Under the pieces are notes generated by a model. It saw only the letters and a program-made list of their open reading frames with translations, made no database searches and was not told the origin of the DNA. Positions 27,106 to 36,149 of a DNA stretch of 64,000 bases are shown here, one piece after another. Numbering within the stretch: position 1 is the stretch's first letter; each line of letters opens with the position of its first letter. Origin of the DNA: Psychroserpens jangbogonensis (GTDB taxonomy: Bacteria; Bacteroidota; Bacteroidia; Flavobacteriales; Flavobacteriaceae); NCBI RefSeq assembly GCF_000797465.1, contig NZ_JSWG01000004.1, forward strand, positions 1-64,000. The letters run 5' to 3'. Made by a program: the position numbers and the translations under genes.

Positions 27106-27462
27106 ATGGCGAGAGATGAACAATTAAAAGAGCGATGGGATTTAGTAGTTAAAAAATTATCTACTCAATTTGCAGATGGAGACACCTTAGATTTAGATGC
27201 CATTATTTATTTAATTGGAGTCCAAGAATTAGGACAATTTGATCGCAAATTCAAAAAAGACCACAAGATCGATTTAATGCATATTGCTATTTGTAAGCTG
27301 CTGTCACCTTATGGTTATTATGAATTTGAATTTGTTGACGAAGATGGATGGCCTCATTATAAAGTTAATGAACAGTTACCAACTTTAAAAGCAGGAGAGC
27401 AAAGTGTTTTAATGAAAGACGCTATTGTTAACTATTTTATAGAAACTAAGTTTATAGATTAA
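27106..27462 (+). CDS. Conserved hypothetical protein
   Basis: The 118-residue protein is soluble and mixed in charge, without signal peptide or membrane span. Features visible are an N-terminal helix (DEQLKERWDLVVKKLSTQF), a helical segment with DLDAIIYLIGVQELGQFDRKF and a strand-rich part with YGYYEFEFVDEDGWPHYKVNE. It resembles a conserved protein seen in many flavobacterial genomes, but no function or named domain was recognised. It stands alone: divergent from cvpA and followed by a repeat element. Confidence 0.65.
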   Translation: MARDEQLKERWDLVVKKLSTQFADGDTLDLDAIIYLIGVQELGQFDRKFKKDHKIDLMHIAICKLLSPYGYYEFEFVDEDGWPHYKVNEQLPTLKAGEQSVLMKDAIVNYFIETKFID

Positions 27463-27468
27463 AAGTTG

Positions 27469-27568
27469 GGCGTTACCCTTTAATGCACTTAGCACTAAAT
27501 CGTCAGGCTCTCGGTAGTCGCTCTCTTTGAGGAGCTCCAGCAGAACCTCCATCCTTAACGCACTATAC
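27469..27568 (+). repeat. Dispersed intergenic repeat, copy 1
   Basis: The element starts GGGCGTTACC a few bases after a stop codon and ends CCTTAACGC, so its ends carry GCGTTA and TAACGC as short inverted repeats. It is clearly richer in G and C than the flanks and codes for nothing obvious. Its middle shares a GTC..GGCT..TC..TA..TCGCT..TCTTT..GAGCTC skeleton with copy 2 at 52,356-52,443 read on the minus strand. From memory this resembles an intergenic repeat frequent in flavobacterial genomes, lying just after genes. Confidence 0.6.
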
Positions 27569-27614
27569 TTTCAGTTAGCTATATTTGATTAGTATTAAAA
27601 TTTAAAACCAAAAC

Positions 27615-28046
27615 ATGACCTATTATAGACGTTTTATATTCTTAATGATTTCAGTACTGTTGGTGGTTTCATGTGGTAGTGATGATGACTCATCTGAAAA
27701 TGAAACAAGAATTGAAGGAAATTGGATCATTTCAGAACTAACTTATGATGGTGTGCCAGTACAATGGGGAGAATGTGGTCATTTAGAAAACATGACGTTT
27801 TTAAATGATAATACTTTTGTGTGGCAACTATACGGAATCAATTCTTCTTATGAGTGTATTCCAATAACACCTCCAGCCACTGGTACTTGGGAAAACATAG
27901 ATAATACAACAGCAGAATTGACAGACGATGATCGTGTTTTTCAAGTTACTTTTACTGAAACTACTCTTATTATGAAATTCAGAGTAGATACAACAGATGA
28001 AAATCCAGAAGGTATTTCTGTCCTTTTTGTGTTTTTACGTTCCTAA
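27615..28046 (+). CDS. Small lipocalin-like lipoprotein
   Basis: The 143-residue protein has a lipoprotein signal ending VVSC (Cys20) and a Ser/Asp linker. The mature part follows the lipocalin-like pattern: IEGNWIISELTYDG at the first strand, MTFLNDNTFVW, GTWENID and a repeated strand end. Small lipoproteins of this type are common in Bacteroidota and have no assigned ligand. Its 3' end overlaps the minus-33 element of the pheS promoter. Confidence 0.72.
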   Translation: MTYYRRFIFLMISVLLVVSCGSDDDSSENETRIEGNWIISELTYDGVPVQWGECGHLENMTFLNDNTFVWQLYGINSSYECIPITPPATGTWENIDNTTAELTDDDRVFQVTFTETTLIMKFRVDTTDENPEGISVLFVFLRS

Positions 28047-28059
28047 TTCATTAAATTTG
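28027..28059 (+). promoter_or_regulatory. Bacteroidota-type promoter of pheS
   Basis: TTG at 28027-28029 and TAAATTTG at 28052-28059, with a 22-base spacer, match the TTG-N(17-23)-TAnnTTTG consensus. The pheS ATG follows 20 bases later. Confidence 0.6.
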
Positions 28060-28079
28060 CGGTTCATTTTTATGGTATT

Positions 28080-29099
28080 ATGATAGATAAGATAAAAGAA
28101 CTCATTGCAGAAGCCGAAGCATTTAAAGCACAATCTAAGGAAGAAGTTGAGGTATTCCGTATTAAGTATTTAGGTAAAAAAGGCTTACTGAACGATTATT
28201 TTGCCGAGTTTAAAAATGTAGCTAAAGAACAAAAGAAAGAATTTGGGCAAACTATCAATCAGCTTAAAAAAACAGCTGAAGAAAAAGTAAATGCCTTAAA
28301 AGAAGAGTTAGAAAATAAAGAGGAGACTGCTGGATTATATGGTGATTTATCACGTCCTGGAGAACCAATTGAGATTGGTGCTCGTCATCCTATTTCTATC
28401 GTAAAAAACCAAATTATAGATATCTTTTCTCGTATTGGATTTAACGTAAGTGAAGGTCCAGAAATTGAAGACGATTGGCATAATTTCACAGCATTAAACT
28501 TACCAGAATATCATCCAGCTAGAGATATGCAGGATACGTTTTTTATTCAGACAGATCCTGATGTGTTATTACGTACACATACAAGTTCTGTTCAGGTTCG
28601 TTATATGGAAAATAATAAACCTCCAATTCGTACTATTTCTCCTGGTCGTGTGTTTCGTAATGAAGCAATTTCAGGTCGTTCACACTGTTTTTTCCATCAA
28701 GTAGAAGGTTTATATATTGATAAAGATGTGAGTTTTGCCGATTTAAAACAAACCTTGCAATACTTCACTACCGAAATGTTCGGGAAGTCTAAAATTCGTT
28801 TGCGTCCATCATATTTCCCGTTTACTGAGCCAAGTGCTGAGGTAGATGTATATTGGGGTTTAGAGACCGAAACCGATTATAAGATGACCAAAGGAACAGG
28901 TTGGTTAGAAATTATGGGATGTGGTATGGTAGACCCTAATGTATTAGAAAACTGTGGTATTGATTCTAAAGAATACTCAGGTTTTGCTTTTGGTATGGGA
29001 ATCGATCGTATTGCGTTATTGCTTCACCAAATTAGCGATATTCGTTTGCTAAGTGAAAATGATGTACGTTTCTTAGAGCAGTTTAAAGGCGCCTTATAA
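28080..29099 (+). CDS. pheS: Phenylalanine--tRNA ligase alpha subunit
   Basis: The 339-residue protein is a complete PheS. It has the N-terminal coiled-coil tRNA-binding arm (about residues 1-90, with KYLGKKGLLNDYF), the GEPIEIGARHPI linker, class II motif 2 with FRNEAISGRSHCFFHQVEGLY in two parts, and motif 3 GFAFGMGIDRIALLLHQI near the end. It charges tRNA-Phe together with PheT, which is not in this window and must be encoded elsewhere. The gene has its own promoter. Confidence 0.97.
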   Translation: MIDKIKELIAEAEAFKAQSKEEVEVFRIKYLGKKGLLNDYFAEFKNVAKEQKKEFGQTINQLKKTAEEKVNALKEELENKEETAGLYGDLSRPGEPIEIGARHPISIVKNQIIDIFSRIGFNVSEGPEIEDDWHNFTALNLPEYHPARDMQDTFFIQTDPDVLLRTHTSSVQVRYMENNKPPIRTISPGRVFRNEAISGRSHCFFHQVEGLYIDKDVSFADLKQTLQYFTTEMFGKSKIRLRPSYFPFTEPSAEVDVYWGLETETDYKMTKGTGWLEIMGCGMVDPNVLENCGIDSKEYSGFAFGMGIDRIALLLHQISDIRLLSENDVRFLEQFKGAL

Positions 29100-29120
29100 G
29101 TTAATAAGACGCACTCTTAT

Positions 29121-31481
29121 CTACTTGTTTATTGTGGTTTCAAATAATTTATAAATACGTCTGTATTCATCAGACCAGCTTGAACCTTCTTTAAATCCGT
29201 GTCCTTCTAAAGGAAATACAGATAGTTCCCAATTCTCTTTTTTCAATTCAATTAAGCGTTGTGATAAACGTACCACATCTTGAAAATGCACATTGGTATC
29301 TATCATACCATGTAACATTAATAAATTCCCTTTAAGACCTTCAACGAAATATAATGGAGAACTTTGTTTGTATGCTTTTGGATCTTCAACAGGCGTGTTT
29401 AAAATAGGAGAAGTATAACCATGATTATAATGAGCCCAATCTGTAACAGATCGTAAAGCGGCACCACTTTTAAAAGTGTCTGGTGAGTTAAACATTGCCA
29501 TTAAAGTTATAAAGCCACCATAGGATCCGCCATAAATACCTAATCTGTCTTTATCAATATCTTGATTCTCAACTAAATATTGAGCACCATCAATTTGGTC
29601 GTTTAAATCTTTTCCACCCATATGTCTATAAATAGCAGTTCTCCAATCACGACCATAACCAGAACTTGCTCTAAAATCTATAGCTAAGACTGTGTAACCA
29701 TTATCGACTAGAATATTATGAAACATGTATTCTCTGAAATATGAAGGCCACCAACGATGCACGTTTTGAAGGTATCCTGCGCCATGAACAAATATCACTG
29801 CAGCTCCATTTTTATTAGCCTCTGTAGGCTTGTATAATGTAGCAGGTACTTCTGCACCATCACGAGCTGTAAAGTTTATGATTTCAGAATTAATCCAATT
29901 GTAAGAATCAAATGCTTTTGTAGTAGACGTTGTGAGTTTAGTCATTTTTGCACCAGCTTTATTTGGCATGACATAAAGCTCCCAAGGTTTGTTTGTGAAA
30001 GAATACCGAATAGCTAAAGATTTTTCATCTGGAGATACTGTAACCTCATGACCTCCAACTTGTGAAGTTATTTGTTTCATATTACCACCTTTTGAAGGCA
30101 AATGGTAAAAATGCTGCTCATGTGGACTCACTTTATTACTCGTTAAAAAGAAGGTTTTGCTGTCTTTAGATAAGCTCACCTCTTGAATTTCGAAAGCACC
30201 TTGAGTTAATGCTATTATCTTTCCAGAATTCACATTAGCAGAATACAAATGTGCATATCCCGTTTTTTCAGATTTAAACCAAATATTATCAGTGTCAATC
30301 CACCCAATGTCTCCATTTGAAAACCATCCTATTCCAGGTCCACCAATCCAAGCATCATCATGTTGTCTTTCTATCAATTTTAAATTACCATTACTCAAAT
30401 CTACTAACATAATCCATCTGTCCTTATTATCGGCAGATACAATGTTTACAACTGCTTTTCCGTCTTCTGAAAAATTTATACTATTAATGGTAACCTCTCT
30501 TTCGTCTTCGTAAGTGTCTTTGTATTCAGATAAGTTTACGGCATAATCTTTTAAAAATTCAGGTTTATCTTTGATGCCCTCAATAGTATCTGTATTAATT
30601 TGGTAATGTGTTCCTGTTTTCAGATTTAAAATCCAAGATTCATTAGTGTATTGCGGACTTCCTACGTTTGACCTTGCTTTTAAATCTGTTGTGTAACTAC
30701 TTTCGGTAACATAATCAGGAACAATAGTTTTTTTGTCGCTGGGTGTAACATACAAGTTATAAAACACATAATTTAAATCTGGAGATACCGAAAGTCCAAA
30801 TAAATTTTTATCTCCTATATAAACAGGATCTATTTTATCCAATTGACTTTGCTCGCTTCTATAGGTTTTAGCATCACTCTCATTTTTACGCTTTTCTAAG
30901 ATGTTGATATTTTCTAATTGATCATCCATGAGCCATTGGTCTAATTCTTTTGGTGCACGCTCTGATTGTTTGTTACCTGATTTAAAATCGGTTAATTGTG
31001 TCAAAGTACCATCTTCAATATTCCACTGATAGAGATTGTTGCTTAACTCATAAAGAATAGATTTTTCATCACCAGAAAATTGTGGATTAGACTCATATGC
31101 AGTTGTGCTTGTAAGGCGTTTAGTCGTGTCGTTTTTGAGATCTAATAAAAACAAATCACCACTTTTTTGATATACTTTCAGACTGTAATCTTTCGAGAAA
31201 TCACCATCATTATCACTTGCTTTTAAAGCTTTAAATGATAATTTTTCAATTTGTTTTGAATTAATATTTACTTGATATGTAGACCTAATGGTATCATTAT
31301 CTGGATTCCAACTAAAATTGATGTGATTACTATCGTTCGACCAAGAGACATTAGTAGGTAAATAACCTACAAAATCTTCTCCTTGCATAATTTGATCTAT
31401 GGTTAGCTTTGAATCGTTTTTAACTTGAGCAAAACTTAAACTTGTAAGGAAAAGCAGTAGGAAAAATGAGCGTTGTATCAT
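29121..31481 (-). CDS. S9 family exported peptidase (DPP IV / prolyl oligopeptidase type)
   Basis: The 786-residue protein has a signal peptide (MIQRSFFLLLFLTSLSFAQ), a beta-propeller domain to about residue 530 and a C-terminal alpha/beta hydrolase domain. The catalytic triad is Ser653 in GIYGGSYGGF, Asp728 in HGMIDTNVHF and His761 in PLEGHGF. The family cleaves dipeptides, often after proline, from peptide N-termini. The signal peptide indicates a periplasmic or outer-membrane site, fitting peptide scavenging. The DPP IV double-Glu motif was not confidently identified, so dipeptidyl versus other cleavage is open. It is divergent from the small gene at 31547. Confidence 0.92.
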   Translation of the reverse strand: MIQRSFFLLLFLTSLSFAQVKNDSKLTIDQIMQGEDFVGYLPTNVSWSNDSNHINFSWNPDNDTIRSTYQVNINSKQIEKLSFKALKASDNDGDFSKDYSLKVYQKSGDLFLLDLKNDTTKRLTSTTAYESNPQFSGDEKSILYELSNNLYQWNIEDGTLTQLTDFKSGNKQSERAPKELDQWLMDDQLENINILEKRKNESDAKTYRSEQSQLDKIDPVYIGDKNLFGLSVSPDLNYVFYNLYVTPSDKKTIVPDYVTESSYTTDLKARSNVGSPQYTNESWILNLKTGTHYQINTDTIEGIKDKPEFLKDYAVNLSEYKDTYEDEREVTINSINFSEDGKAVVNIVSADNKDRWIMLVDLSNGNLKLIERQHDDAWIGGPGIGWFSNGDIGWIDTDNIWFKSEKTGYAHLYSANVNSGKIIALTQGAFEIQEVSLSKDSKTFFLTSNKVSPHEQHFYHLPSKGGNMKQITSQVGGHEVTVSPDEKSLAIRYSFTNKPWELYVMPNKAGAKMTKLTTSTTKAFDSYNWINSEIINFTARDGAEVPATLYKPTEANKNGAAVIFVHGAGYLQNVHRWWPSYFREYMFHNILVDNGYTVLAIDFRASSGYGRDWRTAIYRHMGGKDLNDQIDGAQYLVENQDIDKDRLGIYGGSYGGFITLMAMFNSPDTFKSGAALRSVTDWAHYNHGYTSPILNTPVEDPKAYKQSSPLYFVEGLKGNLLMLHGMIDTNVHFQDVVRLSQRLIELKKENWELSVFPLEGHGFKEGSSWSDEYRRIYKLFETTINK

Positions 31482-31546
31482 CAGAAAGTATTAAATGGAT
31501 TATTTTTGCTCTAAAATAAAGTATTTCACAATACCCACGAAATGAC

Positions 31547-31942
31547 ATGAGAAAAGATATTGAAATTCCTGAAGTAAAAGACGTTTTTGTAGCTGTAGTC
31601 CAAGAACAACATCCAGAATACAAAACAGATGACTGGAACGCTTATATTATCAATAATAAAGATGTGGATTTAGAAACCGTTTTAATTGTTACAAATGGCT
31701 ATTCAGAAAAAAAGATTACACCGATCATGCGTCATACGATAAAACTCTTACCTGCAAGGAGTTATGCTAAAATAGAGTTTATGCAAAATGATGTGCTTGA
31801 GCTCAACAACGAGTTTAAAGTCACTTTTTTTGAAGGCAATCAAATGCTTGACAAAACGTACCTATTCAGAAAGAATACTATAAATACTAAAGCATTGCAA
31901 ACTGTTCCGTTAATGCAATTAAAAGGAGTTTTGGTGAAGTAG
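31547..31942 (+). CDS. Conserved hypothetical protein
   Basis: The 131-residue protein opens MRKDIEIPEVKDVFVAVVQE and has alternating strands (AYIINNKDVDLETVLIVTNGY, FKVTFFEGNQMLDKTYLF) that suggest a small beta-sandwich. No signal peptide or catalytic motif is visible. It appears to belong to a conserved family of Bacteroidota; relatives are sometimes labelled as phenylalanyl-tRNA synthetase-associated, which the sequence does not support. A TATTTTTG box lies at 31501-31508, although the nearest TTG is 25 bases further upstream. It is convergent with gpsA, 22 bases away. Confidence 0.65.
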   Translation: MRKDIEIPEVKDVFVAVVQEQHPEYKTDDWNAYIINNKDVDLETVLIVTNGYSEKKITPIMRHTIKLLPARSYAKIEFMQNDVLELNNEFKVTFFEGNQMLDKTYLFRKNTINTKALQTVPLMQLKGVLVK

Positions 31943-31964
31943 CCAATTCTTGCGATGGATTATT

Positions 31965-32966
31965 TTAATCTAATTTATCAGTTAGCTTTTTAAAGACTTT
32001 TTTAGGGTCTTTATTCTCATATAAAATATCGTAAACAGCACTTATGATTGGTAACTGTGTTTTCTTTGTGTTTTTGAGATTAAGCTCATGTGCACTTTTT
32101 GTTGCATAATAACCTTCGGCAACCATACTCATTTCCATTTGAGCAGACTTAACAGTGTAACCCTTTCCTATCATGTTTCCAAACATACGATTACGTGAAA
32201 ATGTAGAATAACCAGTCACTAATAAATCACCCAAATAGGCCGAATTATTAATGTTTCGTTTCATTTTGTGCATCTTTTTAATAAAACGCTTCATTTCACG
32301 AATGGCATTACTCATAAGGACACTTTGAAAATTATCTCCATAACCTAATCCGTGAGCAATTCCAGCAGCAATAGCATAAATGTTTTTTAGCATTACAGCA
32401 TATTCAGTACCAATAATATCATCACTGATTTTTGTTTTGATATAATTACTAGATAAGGTATCCGCAATAGTTTGTGCTTTTTCAGCATCTGCACAAGAAA
32501 TCGTTAAATAAGATAATCGCTCAAGCGCAACTTCTTCTGCATGGCAAGGTCCAGCAATAACTGCAATATTTTCAAATGGAATGTTATAAATATCATGAAA
32601 ATGCTCACCAACCAATAAACCAGATTGAGGCATAATCCCTTTAACGGCAGATACAATGGTTTTTTGAGAAATATCAGCAGAGAGTTTTTCTAATTCAGAA
32701 TGCATAAAAGCTGAAGGAATTACAAAAATCAAAACATCAGCCCATTCCGCCAATTCATTAATATCATTACTTAATTTGAGCTGTTCAATTTTAAATTCTA
32801 CCGAACTTAAATAACTCGGATTATGTTGTTCTTTTAGTAAATGCTCTTTAGCATACACGCTTCGCATGTACCAACCCACTTCATCTAAATTTTCGCAAAG
32901 CATCTTTACAATAGCTGTTGCCCAACTTCCTGCTCCAAAAACGGCGTATTTTAAAGGTTGATTCAT
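31965..32966 (-). CDS. gpsA: NAD(P)-dependent glycerol-3-phosphate dehydrogenase
   Basis: The 333-residue protein is GpsA. The Rossmann nucleotide-binding loop is VFGAGSWATAI (about residues 9-19), followed by IFVIPSAFMHSEL and VSAVKGIMPQSG, and the catalytic region contains GTEYAVMLKNIYAIAAGIAHGLGYGDN with its conserved lysine. It reduces dihydroxyacetone phosphate to sn-glycerol-3-phosphate, the backbone of membrane phospholipids. It is monocistronic as far as can be seen; a TATTTTTG box on the minus strand at 33001-32994 lies just upstream. Confidence 0.95.
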   Translation of the reverse strand: MNQPLKYAVFGAGSWATAIVKMLCENLDEVGWYMRSVYAKEHLLKEQHNPSYLSSVEFKIEQLKLSNDINELAEWADVLIFVIPSAFMHSELEKLSADISQKTIVSAVKGIMPQSGLLVGEHFHDIYNIPFENIAVIAGPCHAEEVALERLSYLTISCADAEKAQTIADTLSSNYIKTKISDDIIGTEYAVMLKNIYAIAAGIAHGLGYGDNFQSVLMSNAIREMKRFIKKMHKMKRNINNSAYLGDLLVTGYSTFSRNRMFGNMIGKGYTVKSAQMEMSMVAEGYYATKSAHELNLKNTKKTQLPIISAVYDILYENKDPKKVFKKLTDKLD

Positions 32967-33075
32967 AAATGGATCATCAATTTTTTAGTTATTCAAAAAT
33001 ACACAAAATATAGAGACTTCTATTTATGGCACGCGTTTTGGATTAGATACCATAGTAACCCAAAAATTCAAGATT

Positions 33076-34026
33076 ATGAAAACGATAAAAATACTTTTAG
33101 GCTTTGTTCTAAGTGCAACACTTTTAACGTCTTGTTATACCGAAGAAGTGATTATTAACGATTTTGATAATCAACCAGGTATTTCTTTAAATCAATTATT
33201 AGGTTCTTATGAGCTTTGGTATGTAGATATCAATCAAACTTTAGGATCTGGTGAAACTCCTTTCTTGCAAATTGCATTTACAATGTCATTTAAAAACGGA
33301 TTGGTTTACGCTAATAACAATTTAGTTGGTTTTGGAAATCAAGGTAACGGATTTGGAATTGATGTTGGAACTTACGATGCATATGATATGATTTTAGATG
33401 TGTATCATGATATTGATGGTTACCAAACGTTTGATGTGTATCAAATTGATAATAATACCATAGAGTTATATAATCCTTACAACGACACGTCTTATTTTTT
33501 AAATGGATACCAAAGAAGCAATTTTGATTATGACTATGTGTTTTATGATAACATTCATTATTTCCTTCAGGAATATGAAGCTTGGGACAAAACATATACA
33601 AGTCAAATGGGTATGTTAAATGAGTTTGATAATGAAAACTATTTACAATTTTTAGCTGGTGGAAACGATTCAGAGTTTAGAAGCTCTCAAGATGTAAACA
33701 TCGGGAATCCAGATAATATTTACTGGGATTATACTGGAATTTATGGCGTAGGAAATATTAGCAATAATATGTACTTGAAAACATTAACATTAGATTATGA
33801 CTTTTTCGACAATGAATTCTTCGAATTGAGCGTTATAAATGATCAAAGAATAGAATTGTACCATCCAACATCTGGTACTGTATACGAGTTTACAGGAAGA
33901 GGATATATTCAATTCTTACGTGAGACTGATGCAGAAGGAAGAAAAATTGAAGGAAAAAAAGAACTTAAAAAACGTAAGCAGAAAACTGCTAAAAAAGATA
34001 ACCCTAGGGTAAATAAAAGGAGCTAA
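33076..34026 (+). CDS. Lipoprotein with repeated beta units and a basic tail, function unknown
   Basis: The 316-residue protein has a lipoprotein signal ending LLTSC (Cys20). The mature part contains two similar aromatic- and Asn/Asp-rich halves: the pattern QIDNNTIELYNP...YFLNGYQR in the first recurs as INDQRIELYHP...YEFTGRGYIQF in the second, suggesting an internal duplication of a small beta domain. The last 30 residues are strongly basic (KKELKKRKQKTAKK) and probably disordered. No function was recognised. It is a single gene followed by its own hairpin terminator. Confidence 0.7.
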   Translation: MKTIKILLGFVLSATLLTSCYTEEVIINDFDNQPGISLNQLLGSYELWYVDINQTLGSGETPFLQIAFTMSFKNGLVYANNNLVGFGNQGNGFGIDVGTYDAYDMILDVYHDIDGYQTFDVYQIDNNTIELYNPYNDTSYFLNGYQRSNFDYDYVFYDNIHYFLQEYEAWDKTYTSQMGMLNEFDNENYLQFLAGGNDSEFRSSQDVNIGNPDNIYWDYTGIYGVGNISNNMYLKTLTLDYDFFDNEFFELSVINDQRIELYHPTSGTVYEFTGRGYIQFLRETDAEGRKIEGKKELKKRKQKTAKKDNPRVNKRS

Positions 34027-34052
34027 ATTTTGGTTGGTTATTTAGTTTCCAG

Positions 34053-34091
34053 AAACGTCCACCTCATTAATTTGAGCTGGGCGTTTTCTTT
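34053..34091 (+). terminator. Rho-independent terminator after the basic-tailed lipoprotein gene
   Basis: AAACGTCCACCTCA pairs with TGAGCTGGGCGTTT (one G-U pair and one mismatch) around a short AT loop, followed by TTTTCTTTT. Confidence 0.75.
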
Positions 34092-34190
34092 TAATGTGAC
34101 TTTTTGAAATTTAGTGTGTCTAAAGGATAGATGTCTAAGAGATATCTATAACTTTATAATTAACTATTAACTTTAAATCAATATCACATT

Positions 34191-34700
34191 ATGGGATTAT
34201 TTTCATTTATTAAAAACGCAGGGGCTAAAGTTTTCGGAATTGGTAAAACAACAGATGAAGAAGCAGCAGAAGCAAAAGCAACAGCTACAGCAAAAGTAGC
34301 TATGGAAGAATTACGAATTGAGGATGCAGCAGCAAGAAACCTTGAAGGGACAATTAAAGACTTACAATTACACGTTGAAGGTCTTAGAGTATTTATAGAC
34401 GATGATATGGCTAGAATTTCTGGAATGGCTTATGATCAAGCAACAAGAGAAAAAGTAATTTTAGTGGTTGGAAATACAGCAGGAATAGCAACAGTTGATG
34501 ATCAAATGACGGTTGAACATGTTGAGCCAGAAGCTCAGTTTCATACAGTTGTAAGTGGAGACACTTTAGGTAAAATAGCAAAAAACTATTATGGTAACGC
34601 TATGAAATATCCTGTGATTTTTGAAGCAAATAAACCAATGTTGACAGATCCTGATAAAATTTATCCTGGTCAAGTATTACGTATTCCACATATGGACTAA
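34191..34700 (+). CDS. kbp: BON and LysM domain protein (Kbp/YgaU-like)
   Basis: The 169-residue protein starts MGLFSFIKNAGAKVFGIGK, like Escherichia coli Kbp. A BON domain follows at about residues 55-110 (LQLHVEGLRVFIDDDMARISGMA) and a C-terminal LysM domain at about 119-168 (HTVVSGDTLGKIAKNYYGNAMKYPVIFEANKP in two parts). The E. coli homologue binds potassium and helps cells at high potassium; whether that holds here is inferred. No signal peptide is seen. A linker of Ala/Thr/Glu-rich helix precedes the BON domain. A strong bidirectional terminator follows. Confidence 0.9.
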   Translation: MGLFSFIKNAGAKVFGIGKTTDEEAAEAKATATAKVAMEELRIEDAAARNLEGTIKDLQLHVEGLRVFIDDDMARISGMAYDQATREKVILVVGNTAGIATVDDQMTVEHVEPEAQFHTVVSGDTLGKIAKNYYGNAMKYPVIFEANKPMLTDPDKIYPGQVLRIPHMD

Positions 34701-34715
34701 ACGTAAAATAGTATC

Positions 34716-34753
34716 AAAAAAAAAGCGCAACCTTAAGTTGCGCTTTTTTTTGT
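34716..34753. terminator. Bidirectional terminator between the LysM and TlpA-like genes
   Basis: AAAAAAAAGCGCAAC pairs perfectly with GTTGCGCTTTTTTTT around CTTAA, giving an A run before and a T run after the GC-rich stem. It can end both convergent genes. Confidence 0.93.
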
Positions 34754-34759
34754 TTTAGG

Positions 34760-36070
34760 TTATTCCAAAATTTTCTCTAAACCTTCAAAGTCATATGGCT
34801 TAGCTGTAATGGTTTTGTCTGTATCTAGCAAGATATAAGTTGGTGTTGCGCCTACTCCGTAAGCATTTGCTATAGGATTATCCCATTTACCTAAACCAAG
34901 CACATGTACAAAGTCTGTGTACTCAGAAATGGCTTTTTGCCAACCTTCAACTTCTTCTTCAAGACCAATAGCAATCACTTTTAAATTCGGTTTTGAATCT
35001 AGTATCGCTTTTACTTTTGGTAATTCGTCAAGACAATGGCCACATGTACTGCTCCAAAATATAATTAGATATTGCTCAGCCATATCTAAATCGTGGAGTG
35101 TTGTCGTCGTTGTTTCTCCATTTTCTGAAATGGCTAAATCAAAGTTTTGTGCTGTTTTACCAATTTGATTATTTTGATAAACGATTTGTGTTTCGGTTAA
35201 GATTAAGTAGTTGCCTGTTTTACTTAATTCCATTAAATAGTTGTCAGAAATGTAATTTGCAACTTCCGGATTTTCCATGTTTTTAAAACGACTCCACACC
35301 ATTTCTAGAAGCATTGTTTTGATTTCGACTTTACCTTCGCCAATACTATTCATTACATGATCTACATCTGCTTTATACGTTTCATTGCTTGTGCTTGCGG
35401 TCATTCCGAAGATATAGGCTAATACACGATCAACCAAAAAATCAGAACTTTGTAATAAGGTATCACTAAAGTTTACATGAGATAAAAAGGTGCGTTTTAA
35501 GTTAGAAGAATAGGTTGATACATCTTCATAAGTTTCAGGAATATAAGGTGTATTTGCCTTAATGAATTTAGAAGCCATAGTTCCTTTTGATGCCTCTTCA
35601 AAAGCAATCTGAGTATCCTTTAAGGTTTTAAAAATATCATGAAATCCTTTTTTATCGGTACTTTCTTGGGTGTAATAATTGCTAATAGTTCTATTCACCA
35701 TATCCATACTATTAGTATAGGATGACCATAGTTTATTCTCATTACTATCTGTAAACTCTAAACCTTTATCTGTACTAAAGGTTAGCGAGACACTTTCCTT
35801 TCCATTAAATATCAGGTCAAAATTGTTTTCTTCTGGTGGAAGCGCATAAACTATTTTATAAATCCCAGCGGTTACCGAAGAATCTAAAGGAATTGTGAAG
35901 TTACCTTCTTCATCAATTTTTGCTCTATCAACATAATCTGAACCAGTAGGTGTTGCATGATATAAAAATGCATACGTATAATCTGAAGCAGGCGCAAATG
36001 TACCATTGATAGTATGTTGTGAAAACATGCTAATTGGAATGAATAACAGGAAAATAAATAAATATCTCAT
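34760..36070 (-). CDS. TlpA-like thioredoxin-fold protein with DUF4369-type N-terminus
   Basis: The 436-residue protein has a signal peptide (MRYLFIFLLFIPISMFSQ), an N-terminal beta domain of the DUF4369 type (INGTFAPASDYTYAFLYHATP), a helical middle region, and a C-terminal thioredoxin fold at about residues 305-436. The redox motif is Cys343-Gly-His-Cys346 in WSSTCGHC, and the cis-proline context is GATPTYILLD. TlpA/ResA-like proteins reduce or isomerise disulfides in the periplasm, for example in cytochrome c maturation. No cytochrome genes are nearby, so the substrate is unknown. It is a single-gene unit. Confidence 0.9.
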   Translation of the reverse strand: MRYLFIFLLFIPISMFSQHTINGTFAPASDYTYAFLYHATPTGSDYVDRAKIDEEGNFTIPLDSSVTAGIYKIVYALPPEENNFDLIFNGKESVSLTFSTDKGLEFTDSNENKLWSSYTNSMDMVNRTISNYYTQESTDKKGFHDIFKTLKDTQIAFEEASKGTMASKFIKANTPYIPETYEDVSTYSSNLKRTFLSHVNFSDTLLQSSDFLVDRVLAYIFGMTASTSNETYKADVDHVMNSIGEGKVEIKTMLLEMVWSRFKNMENPEVANYISDNYLMELSKTGNYLILTETQIVYQNNQIGKTAQNFDLAISENGETTTTTLHDLDMAEQYLIIFWSSTCGHCLDELPKVKAILDSKPNLKVIAIGLEEEVEGWQKAISEYTDFVHVLGLGKWDNPIANAYGVGATPTYILLDTDKTITAKPYDFEGLEKILE

Positions 36071-36149
36071 AGGTATGAATTAATTAAAGTGAAACGCTTT
36101 GTATTTCACAACCATAATGATTTCAAATATTAAGCCAAATATCTGAAAT

